From Ardenticatenaceae bacterium (lineage in GTDB: Bacteria; Chloroflexota; Anaerolineae; Promineifilales; Promineifilaceae), in contig JACKBU010000020.1 of the NCBI GenBank assembly GCA_020634395.1, positions 35,657 through 99,656 of the forward strand: a DNA stretch of 64,000 bases, written 5' to 3'. A program made the translations under genes and the position numbers. This document shows, piece by piece, positions 34,599-44,041 of the stretch. The notes under the pieces were generated by a model. It saw nothing but the letters and a program-made list of their open reading frames with translations. It did no database searches and was not told the origin of the DNA. How positions within the stretch are numbered: the first letter of the stretch is position 1; each line of letters starts with the position of its first letter.

Positions 34599-36488
34599 AT
34601 GCCATCTAAGCCTCCACAGCCAGAAACTAACCCAGAAAACAAACAACAATCTCCCCGGCGGCCCTTCAACCGCCTGCTGCTCTGGCTGCTGCTGCTGCCC
34701 GTGCTGGCTTACTATCTCTGGGTGGTATTCAGCGGCGGCAGCGAAAGAGCAACGCTGGACTACAGCCAGTTTCGGCAGCAGGTTGCCAACGACAATGTGC
34801 TGGCCGTTACCCTTGAAGGCTCCGAAATTCGCGGCATCCTGGCCCAGTCCATTCCTGTCCCGGACAGCGCCGCCAACAGCAATGAAACCCCGGCCGAAAC
34901 AGACCAGTTTACCACCTACATCCCCTCCATCGGTGACGATAGTTTGATGCCGCTGTTGGAGGAGCATGAGGTGGCGATAACGGCCGTTCCCCCCGCAAAT
35001 AGCACCTTATGGTCGTTTCTCTTCAATTTTTTCCTGGTGATCCTGGTCGTTGGCGTGGGATTTCTTTTCTTCAGCCGCATGCGGCAGTCCGGCCAGCAGC
35101 TTTTCTCGATTGGTCAAAACCGAGCCAGGCTGTACGAACACGAGCAACAACCTGTCACCTTCGCCGACGTGGCCGGGCTGGAAGGCGTGAAAACCGAATT
35201 GACGGAAATCGTCACCTATCTCAAAGCACCGGAACGAGTGCAGCGCCTGGGCGGGCAGGCGCCCAAGGGCGTGCTGCTGGTGGGGCCGCCGGGCACGGGC
35301 AAAACGCTGCTGGCGCGCGCCGTTGCCGGCGAAGCCAGCGTGCCATTCTACAGCATCACCGGCTCCGATTTTATGGAAATGTTTGTCGGCGTCGGGGCCT
35401 CACGCGTGCGCGGTTTGTTTGATGATGCCCGCAAGGTGGCTCCCTGCATCATCTTTATCGACGAGCTGGATTCAATTGGGCGGCGGCGAGGTGCCGGTCT
35501 GGGCGGCGGCCACGACGAACGTGAGCAGACGCTGAACCAACTGCTCTCAGAAATGGATGGCTTTGAGCCGACAGAAAACGTGGTCGTTATGGCTGCCACC
35601 AACCGACCCGACATTCTTGATCCGGCGCTGCTGCGCCCCGGCCGTTTTGATCGCCAGATCACCGTCAACCTACCCACGTTGTCGGCGCGCCAGAAGATTT
35701 TGCAGATTCATGCGCGCAACAAGCCGCTGGCCGCCGACGTGGATCTGGCGCACCTGGCGCGGGGGACACCGGGTTTTAGCGGCGCGGACCTGGAAAACAT
35801 CCTGAACGAAGCCGCTTTGCTGGCGGCCCGGGAACAAAAGACGCAGATCGAACAGGCCGATATTGAGCATGCCCGCGACAAAATCATGATGGGGCTGGAA
35901 CGAGAAGGGCTGGCCCTGACCGACAACGAACGGGAGATTATTGCCTATCACGAGGCCGGTCATGCCGTCATCGCCGCCGTTTTGGAGCATGCTGACCCGA
36001 TCCACAAAGTGACCATCGTGCCACGTGGACAGGCCATGGGCGTGACACAACAGCTGCCGGAAAAAGAAAAGTACATTTATCCAGAGGAGTACATGCTGGA
36101 CCGGCTGGCGGTGATGATGGGCGGCCGGGCGGCCGAAAACTTGAAGTTTGACACAGCCACCAGCGGCGCGGAAAACGACCTGAAACAGGCGACGCAGTTG
36201 GTGCGGCGCATGGTGCTGGATTGGGGAATGAGCGAGCGGTTTGGCCGCATGGCTCTGGGCAGCCAGTCCCAGCAGGTTTTTCTAGGGGAAGAAATCGGTC
36301 ACCACCGGAACTACAGCGAGACGACGGCGCGCGAGGTCGACGAAGAGATCAAGAAGATTTTGGACACGGCTTATAAGCGGGCGGCCCGCACCTTGCAGAA
36401 CCAGCGAAGCGCGCTAACAGCCGTAGCAGAAGCGCTGCTGCAGCAAGAAGAGTTAGCCGGCGAGGAAGTTTACAAGTTTTTGCAGTAG
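34599..36488 (+). CDS. ftsH: FtsH membrane-bound AAA+ metalloprotease
   Basis: A 629-residue protein. Two transmembrane helices (about 25-45 and 137-160) flank an extracytoplasmic segment. The AAA+ domain has GPPGTGKT at about 229-236, Walker B FIDELDSIG and the SRH region RPGRFDRQI. The zinc protease motif HEAGH is at 451-455 with the downstream aspartate in the TSGAEND block. It degrades misfolded and regulatory membrane proteins. No clear ribosome binding site precedes it, so translation is probably coupled to the Lon gene ending 5 bp before. Confidence 0.95.
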   Translation: MPSKPPQPETNPENKQQSPRRPFNRLLLWLLLLPVLAYYLWVVFSGGSERATLDYSQFRQQVANDNVLAVTLEGSEIRGILAQSIPVPDSAANSNETPAETDQFTTYIPSIGDDSLMPLLEEHEVAITAVPPANSTLWSFLFNFFLVILVVGVGFLFFSRMRQSGQQLFSIGQNRARLYEHEQQPVTFADVAGLEGVKTELTEIVTYLKAPERVQRLGGQAPKGVLLVGPPGTGKTLLARAVAGEASVPFYSITGSDFMEMFVGVGASRVRGLFDDARKVAPCIIFIDELDSIGRRRGAGLGGGHDEREQTLNQLLSEMDGFEPTENVVVMAATNRPDILDPALLRPGRFDRQITVNLPTLSARQKILQIHARNKPLAADVDLAHLARGTPGFSGADLENILNEAALLAAREQKTQIEQADIEHARDKIMMGLEREGLALTDNEREIIAYHEAGHAVIAAVLEHADPIHKVTIVPRGQAMGVTQQLPEKEKYIYPEEYMLDRLAVMMGGRAAENLKFDTATSGAENDLKQATQLVRRMVLDWGMSERFGRMALGSQSQQVFLGEEIGHHRNYSETTAREVDEEIKKILDTAYKRAARTLQNQRSALTAVAEALLQQEELAGEEVYKFLQ

Positions 36489-36500
36489 CCGGGTCGTTTT

Positions 36501-37016
36501 TTAACCGGTTTTGCCCGGGTCTTCTTCATCAGAAAGGGTGTGGACTTCTACGTGTTGGCCGCGGTTGGCTTTCAGGAAGGATACGGCCGTTTCCGCGTTT
36601 TCATCCGGCGTGCGCACAGCCAGTAAGATTTCGTCCTCTTCCAACGCCTCTTCCAATGCTTCTTCTACGTCATACTTGGTCTGGCTTTCGGCGCGCACGC
36701 TGTAGAGGCTGCCCAGATAACCGCCCACAACACTGCCAATGGCCGTGCTCATCAGTCCGGCGGCAAAGAGTGCCCCAAATCCCGGAATAGCCGAAATAGC
36801 CCATGAGCCAATTGCCCCCAGCGAGCCGCCAGCAATAGCGCCAATTTCGGCTCCCTGCACGGCCGATTTTTCCGGCTTGCCCTCCAGCTCAAACTCGGGC
36901 ATATCGTCGGCGGAAGCCATCAGCGAAATGTCCTTGATATCAAAACCGTTTTCTGTCAGGCTTTTTACGGCCGTGTTCAATTCGTTCGGTTCAAAGATTC
37001 CAATCACAATTTTCAT
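36501..37016 (-). CDS. Glycine-zipper general-stress-like protein
   Basis: A 171-residue protein. An N-terminal ferredoxin-like part resembles YflT/GS17M stress proteins. A central Gly/Ala-rich stretch (GAEIGAIAGGSLGAIGSW and onward, about 65-115) looks like a glycine zipper that inserts into or associates with membranes. An acidic C-terminal domain follows. The frame is open to 37079, but the ATG at 37016 follows GGAGGCAGG and begins the conserved part (MKIVIGIFE), so I use it. It converges on ftsH, their stops only 12 bp apart. Function is unknown; a membrane stress role is inferred. Confidence 0.75.
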   Translation of the reverse strand: MKIVIGIFEPNELNTAVKSLTENGFDIKDISLMASADDMPEFELEGKPEKSAVQGAEIGAIAGGSLGAIGSWAISAIPGFGALFAAGLMSTAIGSVVGGYLGSLYSVRAESQTKYDVEEALEEALEEDEILLAVRTPDENAETAVSFLKANRGQHVEVHTLSDEEDPGKTG

Positions 37017-37032
37017 AGTTTTCCTGCCTCCG

Positions 37033-37419
37033 TTACTGGGCAACCTGCTCTTCAAAACCGCAGACCTTGCCATCTTCAAAGTTAAATACCACCTGGCGGG
37101 CGTTTTCTGTACCGGTTAACGGCGCGTCCTGAGTTGTTTGTTGGATGGAAAAACGACAGGCCACCCCATCACCCTGGGGTTGGCAAGAAATGTTCTCAAA
37201 ATTGAACTGCTCACCCTGCGGGTCACTAACAGTCGTCAGGCCCATCGCCACGTCGTCCTGGCGGGCGGGGCACACCAGATTTTCAGCCGTTTGCAGATCG
37301 CGCTGGTTCAACGCTTCCAGATAGCGCACGGCCGTGTCGGCATTGTTTGCATTGCAGCCGGCCAACAACAAAAGCAGTACAGCGCTTAGGGTTAGCCACA
37401 GTATCTTCGTTCTCTTCAT
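37033..37419 (-). CDS. Small lipoprotein, unknown function
   Basis: A 128-residue predicted lipoprotein. The signal peptide ends in LLLLLAGC, a lipobox with Cys at about residue 22. The mature part contains four further cysteines that could pair, and text (YLEALNQRDLQTAENLVC) like small NTF2/DUF4878-type lipoprotein domains. The frame is open to 37479, but the ATG at 37419 follows GAGGTG and starts the signal peptide correctly. It precedes the glycine-zipper gene by 16 bp and is probably co-transcribed. Confidence 0.75.
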   Translation of the reverse strand: MKRTKILWLTLSAVLLLLLAGCNANNADTAVRYLEALNQRDLQTAENLVCPARQDDVAMGLTTVSDPQGEQFNFENISCQPQGDGVACRFSIQQTTQDAPLTGTENARQVVFNFEDGKVCGFEEQVAQ

Positions 37420-37484
37420 CTCTATACACCTCGTTTTGTGGTCTATTGCGGGTCGGTTGTCAGGTCTGTACCAATACACATCCG

Positions 37485-38456
37485 TTACATTTCGGCCAGC
37501 GGTATCTCCTCTGCCCCCACTGCTTCCAGAAAAGGCGCGGGGTCCGTGCTGTCGATAAAGTGCATACCGGCCTCGGCCAGCCGATCAAACTTTTCCAGGG
37601 CCTCAGCGTGAAAATCGACTTCGGGGTGCTGTACCGGCGACATACAATCTTGCAGCACGTAGATTTTTTCTAGCTGGCCGGGCTCATCGCTGAACTCGGC
37701 GGCGATGTCTTCCAGGGTCTCCACGACACAATGGCTCTCCGCCTCGCCGGCCACCAGCACCACATCGGCTTTGGCCAGGCTGTCCAGAAAGGCTCTATTT
37801 TTGCCTTTCTGCGGCTGTTTGGGAAGCGGGATTTCCGGTTGGACGGCTGAATAATGTTCGGTTTGGGGAAGCATGCCTTTGGGCAGCCAGGAGGGTTGGG
37901 TACGCCGGGCCAGCGAATGCCAGAAAACGGCCGTCCACAACGACGGATCAAGGGCGTTCCCCGGGCTGCCCACCAACACGTGGTAAGGCCAGATCATCAA
38001 CTTTTTCTTCGCCTGCTCCTCCAGTTGGCGCACATAGTTGGCCGAATACTCATGCATCACCGTGGGATGCCACTTTTCGTGGCGCAGATCGTCTGCCGTG
38101 ATCATCGTCATCGGCTCGGGCAGGTTGCCGGCTGCGTCGGCCCACCATGAAGGGTGGAAAATCTGAAATGGCAGGTGCGAATCCAGCGTGCAGGTGATTT
38201 TGCTGATGTAGGGCGCGTAAGTATAGATAAAGGCAATGAGCCGCCGCAGATCATCCGGCGCGCCGGGCACAAAAAGCGAACCCTCTTCGTGGCAAAAATC
38301 GACCTGCATGTCGATGATGACCAGATGGACGTTTTGGGCGTCGGTGCTGGCCGGCGGCAAGTTGGCCGCCTGGGCGTCGTCCTCGATGTGGGCCATATCG
38401 GGATAAAAAAGCTCACCGACGCGCTCCGGATCATAAAAATCGGGAAAATGGATCAT
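37485..38456 (-). CDS. Isochorismatase/nicotinamidase-like cysteine hydrolase
   Basis: A 323-residue protein, longer than the usual ~200. The family signature is present: an aspartate in VIIDMQVDF (about residue 50), a mid-protein lysine region and the nucleophilic cysteine in GEAESHCVVETL (about 240). The extra length lies in an N-terminal extension and in an insert around residues 130-215. This long form is a distinct clade; it may hydrolyse nicotinamide-like or other amide substrates. It lies just downstream of the transketolase pair on the same strand (17-bp gap), so it could share their transcript. Confidence 0.82.
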   Translation of the reverse strand: MIHFPDFYDPERVGELFYPDMAHIEDDAQAANLPPASTDAQNVHLVIIDMQVDFCHEEGSLFVPGAPDDLRRLIAFIYTYAPYISKITCTLDSHLPFQIFHPSWWADAAGNLPEPMTMITADDLRHEKWHPTVMHEYSANYVRQLEEQAKKKLMIWPYHVLVGSPGNALDPSLWTAVFWHSLARRTQPSWLPKGMLPQTEHYSAVQPEIPLPKQPQKGKNRAFLDSLAKADVVLVAGEAESHCVVETLEDIAAEFSDEPGQLEKIYVLQDCMSPVQHPEVDFHAEALEKFDRLAEAGMHFIDSTDPAPFLEAVGAEEIPLAEM

Positions 38457-38473
38457 GGCTGTTCTTGCTCCTT

Positions 38474-39445
38474 TTAGGACGGTTCCTTCTGGGCCACGGC
38501 TTCGCGCACGGCCGTCACAATGTTCTCTGGCAGCAAGCCGTATTTGGTCAATAGATCCTGCGGTTCGCCGGACTCAGCATACTGGTTGTGAATGCCCACA
38601 AAACGCATCGGCACGGCGAAGGTTTGGGAAACGGCCGTAGCCACCGCTGCGCCTAAGCCACCGTGCAAAACGTGCTCCTCGGCCGTTACAATGGCGCCGG
38701 TTTGCCGGGCGGCCAGCTCGACAGCCGCCTCATCCAGCGGCTTGATGGTGTGCATGTCCAGCACGCGCACCTCGATGCCGCTCTGGCTGAGGTGATGAGC
38801 GGCTTCCAACGCCGCAGCGACCATCAGTCCGCAGGCGATAATGGTGGCGTGACGGCCGTCACGGAGTTGGTTGGCTTTTCCTACCGTAAACTCCACGCCG
38901 TTGGGATATACAACCGGGGTTTTGGGGCGGCCGGTGCGCAGATAAGCCGGCCCGGAAAACGAAAAGAGCGCTCGTGTGGCCGCGGCCGCGGATGGGGCAT
39001 CGGCCGGCACCAGCACCGTAAAATGGGGCAGCGACGTGGCCAGAGCAATATCTTCGATGGCCATCTGGCTGGGTCCATCTTCGCCAATGCTGATGCCGCT
39101 GTGCGAGCCAACCAGCTTGACATTGGTCTGGGGAAAAGCCACGCCCATGCGAATCTGGTCATAGGCGTTGCCCAACAGAAAGGCCGCAAAGCTGGAGGCC
39201 ACCACATCTTTGCCGCTGGCGGCCAATCCGCTGGCCACGCTCACCATATTACTTTCGGCAATGCCGAGATTAAAAAAGCGATCGGGAAATTTATCGCGGA
39301 AATAGTGGGTGCGGGTCGAGTTACCAACGTCACCATCAATCACGACAAGGTTGTCGTTTTCTTGACCCACAGCAGCCAGAGCCTCGCCAAAGGCGTTGCG
39401 TGTGGGGGGTCCGTATTCAAGGCCAATTGCTTTGCCAATATTCAT
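38474..39445 (-). CDS. Transketolase, C-terminal subunit
   Basis: A 323-residue subunit with the pyrimidine-binding domain (about 12-175). The cofactor-activating glutamate is in NLGIAESNMVS, and HSGISIGEDGPSQMAIED follows. The C-terminal transketolase domain is at about 190-310. It pairs with the gene 8 bp upstream to form a split transketolase, moving two-carbon units in the pentose phosphate pathway. Split forms are common in Archaea, Chloroflexota and some Firmicutes. Confidence 0.92.
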   Translation of the reverse strand: MNIGKAIGLEYGPPTRNAFGEALAAVGQENDNLVVIDGDVGNSTRTHYFRDKFPDRFFNLGIAESNMVSVASGLAASGKDVVASSFAAFLLGNAYDQIRMGVAFPQTNVKLVGSHSGISIGEDGPSQMAIEDIALATSLPHFTVLVPADAPSAAAATRALFSFSGPAYLRTGRPKTPVVYPNGVEFTVGKANQLRDGRHATIIACGLMVAAALEAAHHLSQSGIEVRVLDMHTIKPLDEAAVELAARQTGAIVTAEEHVLHGGLGAAVATAVSQTFAVPMRFVGIHNQYAESGEPQDLLTKYGLLPENIVTAVREAVAQKEPS

Positions 39446-39453
39446 AGTTACAC

Positions 39454-40386
39454 CTACACCTCTCCGTGTACGTCTTCAGGGGTCAGTTCCGGCTTTTCCA
39501 CGTCTCCTGCCAGGACTGTAGCCTTCTCTTCGTCCAATTCGGCCAGCGCCGTGGCCAGTTCTTCTTCATCCAGCGCCTCGCCGTGTTTGCGGTTGACGCT
39601 GTCTTTCTCGAAGGGGGATAGGCCGCGCCCTTTGCGGGTATGGGCGATAATCATTTGCGGCTGGTCGTTGACGCGGGCCACGTCTTGCAGAGCGGTTACA
39701 CACTGGCGCATATCGTGGCCGTTGATTTCGCGCACGTTCCAACCAAAGGCTTCCCACTTGTCGCTTACGGGGGCCAGTGAAGGCATCACATCCTCAACGG
39801 AGCCGGTTTGCTGAAAATCGTTGTAATCGAGAACGGCCGTTAAATTGTCCACCTGGTATTTGGCCGCTGCCATGGCCGCCTCCCAAATCTGGCCCTCATC
39901 CGATTCGCCGTCACCAATCAGCACATAAACGCGATAAGACAGCCCATCCAGGCGGGCGGCCAGCGCGTGGCCTAATCCGATCGACAGACCCTGACCCAAC
40001 GAGCCGGTGGAGGCTTCTACGCCCGGCAGGGCGCGCATGTTGGGGTGGCCTTCCAGCGGGCTGTCTGTGTCGCGCAGTGTGGAAAGCATATCGGGATCAA
40101 AATAACCAGCCTCTGCCAGCACAGCGTACAGCGCCGGTGCAGCGTGACCTTTGCTCAAAACAAACCGGTCGCGTTCTGCCCACTGCGGCTCCTGGGAGTA
40201 ATAACGCATGACGCCGCTGAAGTAGAGCGCCGTCATCACGTCTATGGCTGATAAGGAGCTGGAAGGATGACCCGAGCCCGCTTCGGTCGTCATCTCCAAG
40301 ATCTGGCGGCTGAGCCGCCAGGCAGTTTCCTGCAGCTCTTTGATGGAGGTCCTGGAACGCAGTTGTCTTTCTCTGATCATAGTCAT
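39454..40386 (-). CDS. Transketolase, N-terminal subunit
   Basis: A 310-residue thiamine-diphosphate-binding half. It contains GHPSSSLSAIDVMTALYF, FVLSKGHAAPALYAVL, a GSLGQGLSIGLGHAL block and the TPP motif GDGESDEGQIWEA with the metal-binding Asp/Asn (YNDFQQTG). The reading frame is open to 40596, but those residues are unlike any transketolase. The ATG at 40386 with upstream GGGAG starts the conserved region. The C-terminal subunit follows after 8 bp. Confidence 0.92.
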   Translation of the reverse strand: MTMIRERQLRSRTSIKELQETAWRLSRQILEMTTEAGSGHPSSSLSAIDVMTALYFSGVMRYYSQEPQWAERDRFVLSKGHAAPALYAVLAEAGYFDPDMLSTLRDTDSPLEGHPNMRALPGVEASTGSLGQGLSIGLGHALAARLDGLSYRVYVLIGDGESDEGQIWEAAMAAAKYQVDNLTAVLDYNDFQQTGSVEDVMPSLAPVSDKWEAFGWNVREINGHDMRQCVTALQDVARVNDQPQMIIAHTRKGRGLSPFEKDSVNRKHGEALDEEELATALAELDEEKATVLAGDVEKPELTPEDVHGEV

Positions 40387-40733
40387 TGGAGTCTCCCAAA
40401 TTATGTGTGGATGAAAAGTAGCGGCTAGATAGTTGGTTGTGGGTTGCCTATTTGCAGCGGACGGCCGTTTCTCACCTTTTCTCCCTTGCAGCCATCCCAC
40501 ACAGCCAACCGCCCATAAGTCTATATCCACCCTACGATCAAGCGGCTCTACCTTCAATATACCAGGGGCATAAACCGGGATACGGATGATATACAAACGA
40601 AGTGAGAGGAGTGGGAACTCTTTGTATCCTGGATATGCCTTCCCTGTATACAGTGATACATGCGCGCGCCCGCTCTAATCGGCTAAGTTTAGGTTGTGGT
40701 AAAGCACATTTAGCTCAGAAAGGGAGCGGACAG
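40387..40733. other. Divergent promoter region, transketolase and site-2 protease genes
   Basis: About 350 bp between two divergent starts. It contains one ACGGCCGT copy near 40464 and two partly self-complementary TGTATAC/TATAC stretches around 40580-40660. I see no clear -35/-10 pair and no RNA gene. The upstream frame extensions of both flanking genes are not coding in my reading. Confidence 0.4.
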
Positions 40734-41906
40734 GTGCAAAGTGGTTTCACACTTGGGCGGCTGGCTGGCATTCGCATAAAAATCGACTGGAGCTGGCTGC
40801 TAATATTTGCTTTTTTGACCTGGAATCTGGGAGTGGCCTTCGGGCAGATGCACCCGGGATGGACCATAGCTTTGCGCTGGAGTATGGCGCTCATCGCCTC
40901 TTTCCTATTCTTTATTGCTGTGCTGGCGCATGAACTGGCTCATTCTCTGGTGGCTCAGGCGCAAGGAGTGCCAGTGCGCAGTATCACGCTCTTTCTGTTT
41001 GGCGGTGTTTCGGACATACAAAAAGAGCCGCCTTCACCACGAGCCGAGTTTCTTATTACGATTGTTGGACCGATAACCAGTGTTGTTTTGGGGATAATCT
41101 TGGCTCTAGCCGGTGGCTTTCTGGCTGGCAGCGCGGCCTTTACACCAGGGCAAACCACCAGTATCCTGAGTCAGTTCTCACCCCTTGTGACGCTGCTTCT
41201 CTGGTTAGGGTCTATTAATATTCTGGTAGGGCTGTTTAATCTCATCCCCGGATTTCCACTGGATGGCGGACGTCTCGTACGGTCTATTTTGTGGGCCATC
41301 ACGGATGATTTGCGCCGGGCGACCCACTCGGCTTCCATTCTGGGTCAGGCTATTGCCTGGTTGATGATTCTCAGCGGCATTGCCATGTTTTTTGGTATTC
41401 AGATTCCGTTCTTTGGTGCTGGCATCCTGAATGGCATCTGGCTGGCTTTTATTGGCTGGTTTTTGTACAACGCCTCGGTGCAGAGCTACCGGCAGGTGGT
41501 GGTGCAAGACTTGCTGGAGGATGTACCTGTCACCCGCCTCATGCGGCTCAATCCCCCGACCGTGACGGCCGATCAGTCGGTGGGCGAACTGGTGCATGAT
41601 CGGTTAATGGCTACGGACGAACGCGCCTTTCCGGTGGTGGACGACGGCCGTTTCCTGGGCCTCATCACCCTGGAAGATATTCGCAGCGTGGATAAAAACG
41701 CCTGGGCTACCACTACAGCCAGAGAAATTATGACCCCGGTCGCTTCCCTGGTAACCATGAACGTCAACGAGGACGCCAGCACGGCTATCAATAAACTGCG
41801 CCAGCAAGATGTGCGCCAGTTGCCGGTGATGGAAGACGGCCGTTTAACGGGCCTGATTCGTCGCCGCGATATTCTGAAGTGGCTGCAACTGCAGACTGCC
41901 AACTAA
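40734..41906 (+). CDS. Site-2 protease family M50 metalloprotease with CBS domains
   Basis: A 390-residue membrane protease. Several transmembrane helices lie within about 1-215. The zinc motif HELAH is at residues 66-70 and the second metal ligand in PLDGGR near 178. Two CBS domains follow (about 255-310 and 325-385), which usually bind adenine nucleotides and gate activity by energy state. This is the SpoIVFB-like/CBS type of intramembrane protease. I start at the GTG at 40734 behind AGGGAGCGG; the frame is open upstream, but the residues there do not fit. A small hypothetical gene follows 15 bp downstream. Confidence 0.88.
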   Translation: MQSGFTLGRLAGIRIKIDWSWLLIFAFLTWNLGVAFGQMHPGWTIALRWSMALIASFLFFIAVLAHELAHSLVAQAQGVPVRSITLFLFGGVSDIQKEPPSPRAEFLITIVGPITSVVLGIILALAGGFLAGSAAFTPGQTTSILSQFSPLVTLLLWLGSINILVGLFNLIPGFPLDGGRLVRSILWAITDDLRRATHSASILGQAIAWLMILSGIAMFFGIQIPFFGAGILNGIWLAFIGWFLYNASVQSYRQVVVQDLLEDVPVTRLMRLNPPTVTADQSVGELVHDRLMATDERAFPVVDDGRFLGLITLEDIRSVDKNAWATTTAREIMTPVASLVTMNVNEDASTAINKLRQQDVRQLPVMEDGRLTGLIRRRDILKWLQLQTAN

Positions 41907-41921
41907 CCTGGAGGAACAAAC

Positions 41922-42305
41922 ATGACCCAAGAACCGCAGGCTCAACAAAACGATTCATACACCACCATTACCAATGCCTTGGCGGCCGGCGCTGTGGCCA
42001 TGCTTCGGCCCAACCTGTGGGATAGACCGGGCAAACAGAAAGAATTCGACGCTGTTTACCTGAAACTTAAAAAGATGATCCAGACCCACTACCCCCAGGT
42101 AGACGTTGACTTGCTCGACATTGGTCCTGGCTCGCCCGCCAGGCGACAGGTGGTGGACCAACAGCTGCGGACCACCGGAGCGGCTGAAGATGCGACGGTT
42201 ATCCGCCAGGCTGAGGCTGTTATGGAGATTCTCGCCAAGATCGAACCGTCGGCGTTGTGGGCTTCGCAAACAGCCGAAGAGCCGCCCCACCTCCGAGAAT
42301 CCTAA
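41922..42305 (+). CDS. Hypothetical small protein after the site-2 protease
   Basis: A 127-residue, mostly helical, soluble protein that I do not recognise. It has no signal peptide or metal-binding motif. A basic central part (WDRPGKQKEFDAVYLKLKKM) is followed by an acidic, proline-containing segment and a helix. TGGAGG precedes the ATG, and the gene is 15 bp after the protease, so they are probably co-transcribed. It could be an adaptor or substrate of the protease; nothing in the sequence tests this. Confidence 0.7.
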   Translation: MTQEPQAQQNDSYTTITNALAAGAVAMLRPNLWDRPGKQKEFDAVYLKLKKMIQTHYPQVDVDLLDIGPGSPARRQVVDQQLRTTGAAEDATVIRQAEAVMEILAKIEPSALWASQTAEEPPHLRES

Positions 42306-42396
42306 ACCAAACTTTTATAACGACTATCCATTGACCCCTTAGCTGGTCGTCTGACCATGCTTTTGGGGTTAGCTAGAGAGCAAAAGGAGATTTTTT

Positions 42397-43428
42397 ATGG
42401 CAAATACAGTGAAGGTAGGCATCAACGGGTTAGGTCGCATTGGCCGTGCCGCGTTCAAGGTTATCTTAAATACACCGGAACTGGAGGTCGTTGGCGCCAA
42501 CGACCTGATCGACAACGAGAACCTGGCCTATTTGCTGAAGTATGACACGGTGTACGGCCGTTTCCCTGGCACAGTCGATTATAACGATAACGGTCTGGTT
42601 GTTGACGGCCAGGAATACCCGGTTTCCCACATCAAAGATCCCGCCGAACTGCCGTGGGGTGACCTCGGCGCTGAACTTGTATTTGAATGCACCGGCGTTT
42701 TCACCAAACGCGCCGATCTGGAAAAGCACATCCAGGCTGGCGCCCGGCGCGTAATTTTATCGGCGCCTACAAAGAGTGAAGAGATCCTCACGGTGGTGCA
42801 CGGTGCCAGCGACAACAACCAGAACGAGCAGATCATCTCCTGCGCCAGTTGCACGACCAACTGCATCACGCCGGTTATCGAAATCCTCGGCCGGCGGGTT
42901 GGCCTCAAAAAGGCGATGCTGACGACTATCCACGCCTACACGGCCACCCAGTCGATTGTCGATGGGCCGAATAAAAAAATGCGCCGCGGCCGTGCCGGCG
43001 CCGAAAATTTTGTGCCTACCTCCACGGGCGCCGCAATTGCCACCACCAAGGCCCTGCCCCAGTATGAAGGCTTGTTTGACGGCGTGGCCATTCGTGCTCC
43101 AATTCCGGTAGGGTCGATTGCTGATATTGTCTTACTTACTACGCGAAAAACTACTGTGGAAGAAATCAACAACATCTTTCGCGAAGAGGCGAACAGCGAC
43201 CGCTATCGCAACGTCGTAGCGGTATCGGATGAGGAGCTGGTTTCGTCCGACATCGTGCAAGATCCGCATGCCTCGATCGTTGACCTGGGAATGACTCAGG
43301 TGGTCGATGGCGACCTGGTCAAGGTGATGAGCTGGTATGACAACGAGTGGGGCTACGTCAATCAAATGGTGCGTGAAGCGGTGAGCATGACTCAGGCTTC
43401 CCGCACCCAGAAAGAAGCAGTACGCTGA
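42397..43428 (+). CDS. gap: Glyceraldehyde-3-phosphate dehydrogenase
   Basis: A 343-residue glycolytic enzyme converting glyceraldehyde-3-phosphate to 1,3-bisphosphoglycerate. The NAD-binding start is INGLGRIGR. The active-site motif SCTTNC carries the catalytic Cys152, and the partner His lies in TIHAYTATQ. An excellent AAGGAG ribosome binding site sits upstream. The 91-bp leader contains a weak inverted repeat (TGGTC/GACCA within CCCC/GGGG), possibly an mRNA hairpin. The uracil-DNA glycosylase gene follows 10 bp later and is probably read from the same mRNA. Confidence 0.97.
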   Translation: MANTVKVGINGLGRIGRAAFKVILNTPELEVVGANDLIDNENLAYLLKYDTVYGRFPGTVDYNDNGLVVDGQEYPVSHIKDPAELPWGDLGAELVFECTGVFTKRADLEKHIQAGARRVILSAPTKSEEILTVVHGASDNNQNEQIISCASCTTNCITPVIEILGRRVGLKKAMLTTIHAYTATQSIVDGPNKKMRRGRAGAENFVPTSTGAAIATTKALPQYEGLFDGVAIRAPIPVGSIADIVLLTTRKTTVEEINNIFREEANSDRYRNVVAVSDEELVSSDIVQDPHASIVDLGMTQVVDGDLVKVMSWYDNEWGYVNQMVREAVSMTQASRTQKEAVR

Positions 43429-43438
43429 TCCCCCACTG

Positions 43439-44041
43439 ATGCCAGAAGCTAAAAAAGCGGCCAGGCTAGCCAGCCTGGCCCAACAAGTGGCAGACTTGAG
43501 CAGTTCGCCGCTATACGAATATCGGCAAAAGAACAGCTACCACGCCGTTTTTGGCGAGGGAGATCCGGATGCCGATATTTTGTTTATCGGTGAGGCGCCG
43601 GGCAAACAAGAAGCGCAGCAAGGACGGCCGTTTGTCGGCGCCTCGGGACGAATGTTGGACAAACTGCTGGAGTCCATCGGTCTGGCGCGTGAAGAAGTGT
43701 ACATCACCAATGTCGTCAAGGATCGGCCACCCGAAAACCGCGACCCGCAGCCAGAGGAAATTGCCTTATACGCGCCTTTTCTGGCGCAGCAAATCGCCAT
43801 CATCCAGCCACAGGTGATTGCGACGCTGGGGCGCTTTGCCATGCAGTTTGTGCTGGCCCACTTCGACGTGGCGGCCGGCGACCCCAAAATCAGCCAGGTA
43901 CACGGCCGTCCCTTTGCCGCCGAGGCAGAATACGGCCGTGTCACCCTCCTCCCCCTCTACCACCCGGCCGTAGCCCTCTACAACCAGACCCAGCGGCAAA
44001 CCCTGTTTGACGACTTTGAGGCCCTGAGCCACCTGATCTGA
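43439..44041 (+). CDS. Family-4-like uracil-DNA glycosylase lacking all cysteines
   Basis: A 200-residue uracil-DNA glycosylase. Motif A is GEAPGKQE (about residues 51-58), then GRPFVGASGRMLD, NVVKDRPPENR and the motif B histidine in YHPAVAL. Family-4 enzymes normally hold a [4Fe-4S] cluster with four cysteines: CxxC before the first strand, Cys in KCRPP and Cys before PFL. Here these positions read as Ser-rich (SSSPLYEY), KDRPP and YAPFL, and the whole protein has no cysteine. The catalytic motifs look intact, so it is probably an active, cluster-free variant. It has no strong ribosome binding site and sits 10 bp after gap. Confidence 0.88.
   Translation: MPEAKKAARLASLAQQVADLSSSPLYEYRQKNSYHAVFGEGDPDADILFIGEAPGKQEAQQGRPFVGASGRMLDKLLESIGLAREEVYITNVVKDRPPENRDPQPEEIALYAPFLAQQIAIIQPQVIATLGRFAMQFVLAHFDVAAGDPKISQVHGRPFAAEAEYGRVTLLPLYHPAVALYNQTQRQTLFDDFEALSHLI

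Noticed and set aside
42306..42396. Riboswitch in the gap leader
   Set aside because: Only a weak nested inverted repeat is present; no known aptamer pattern.
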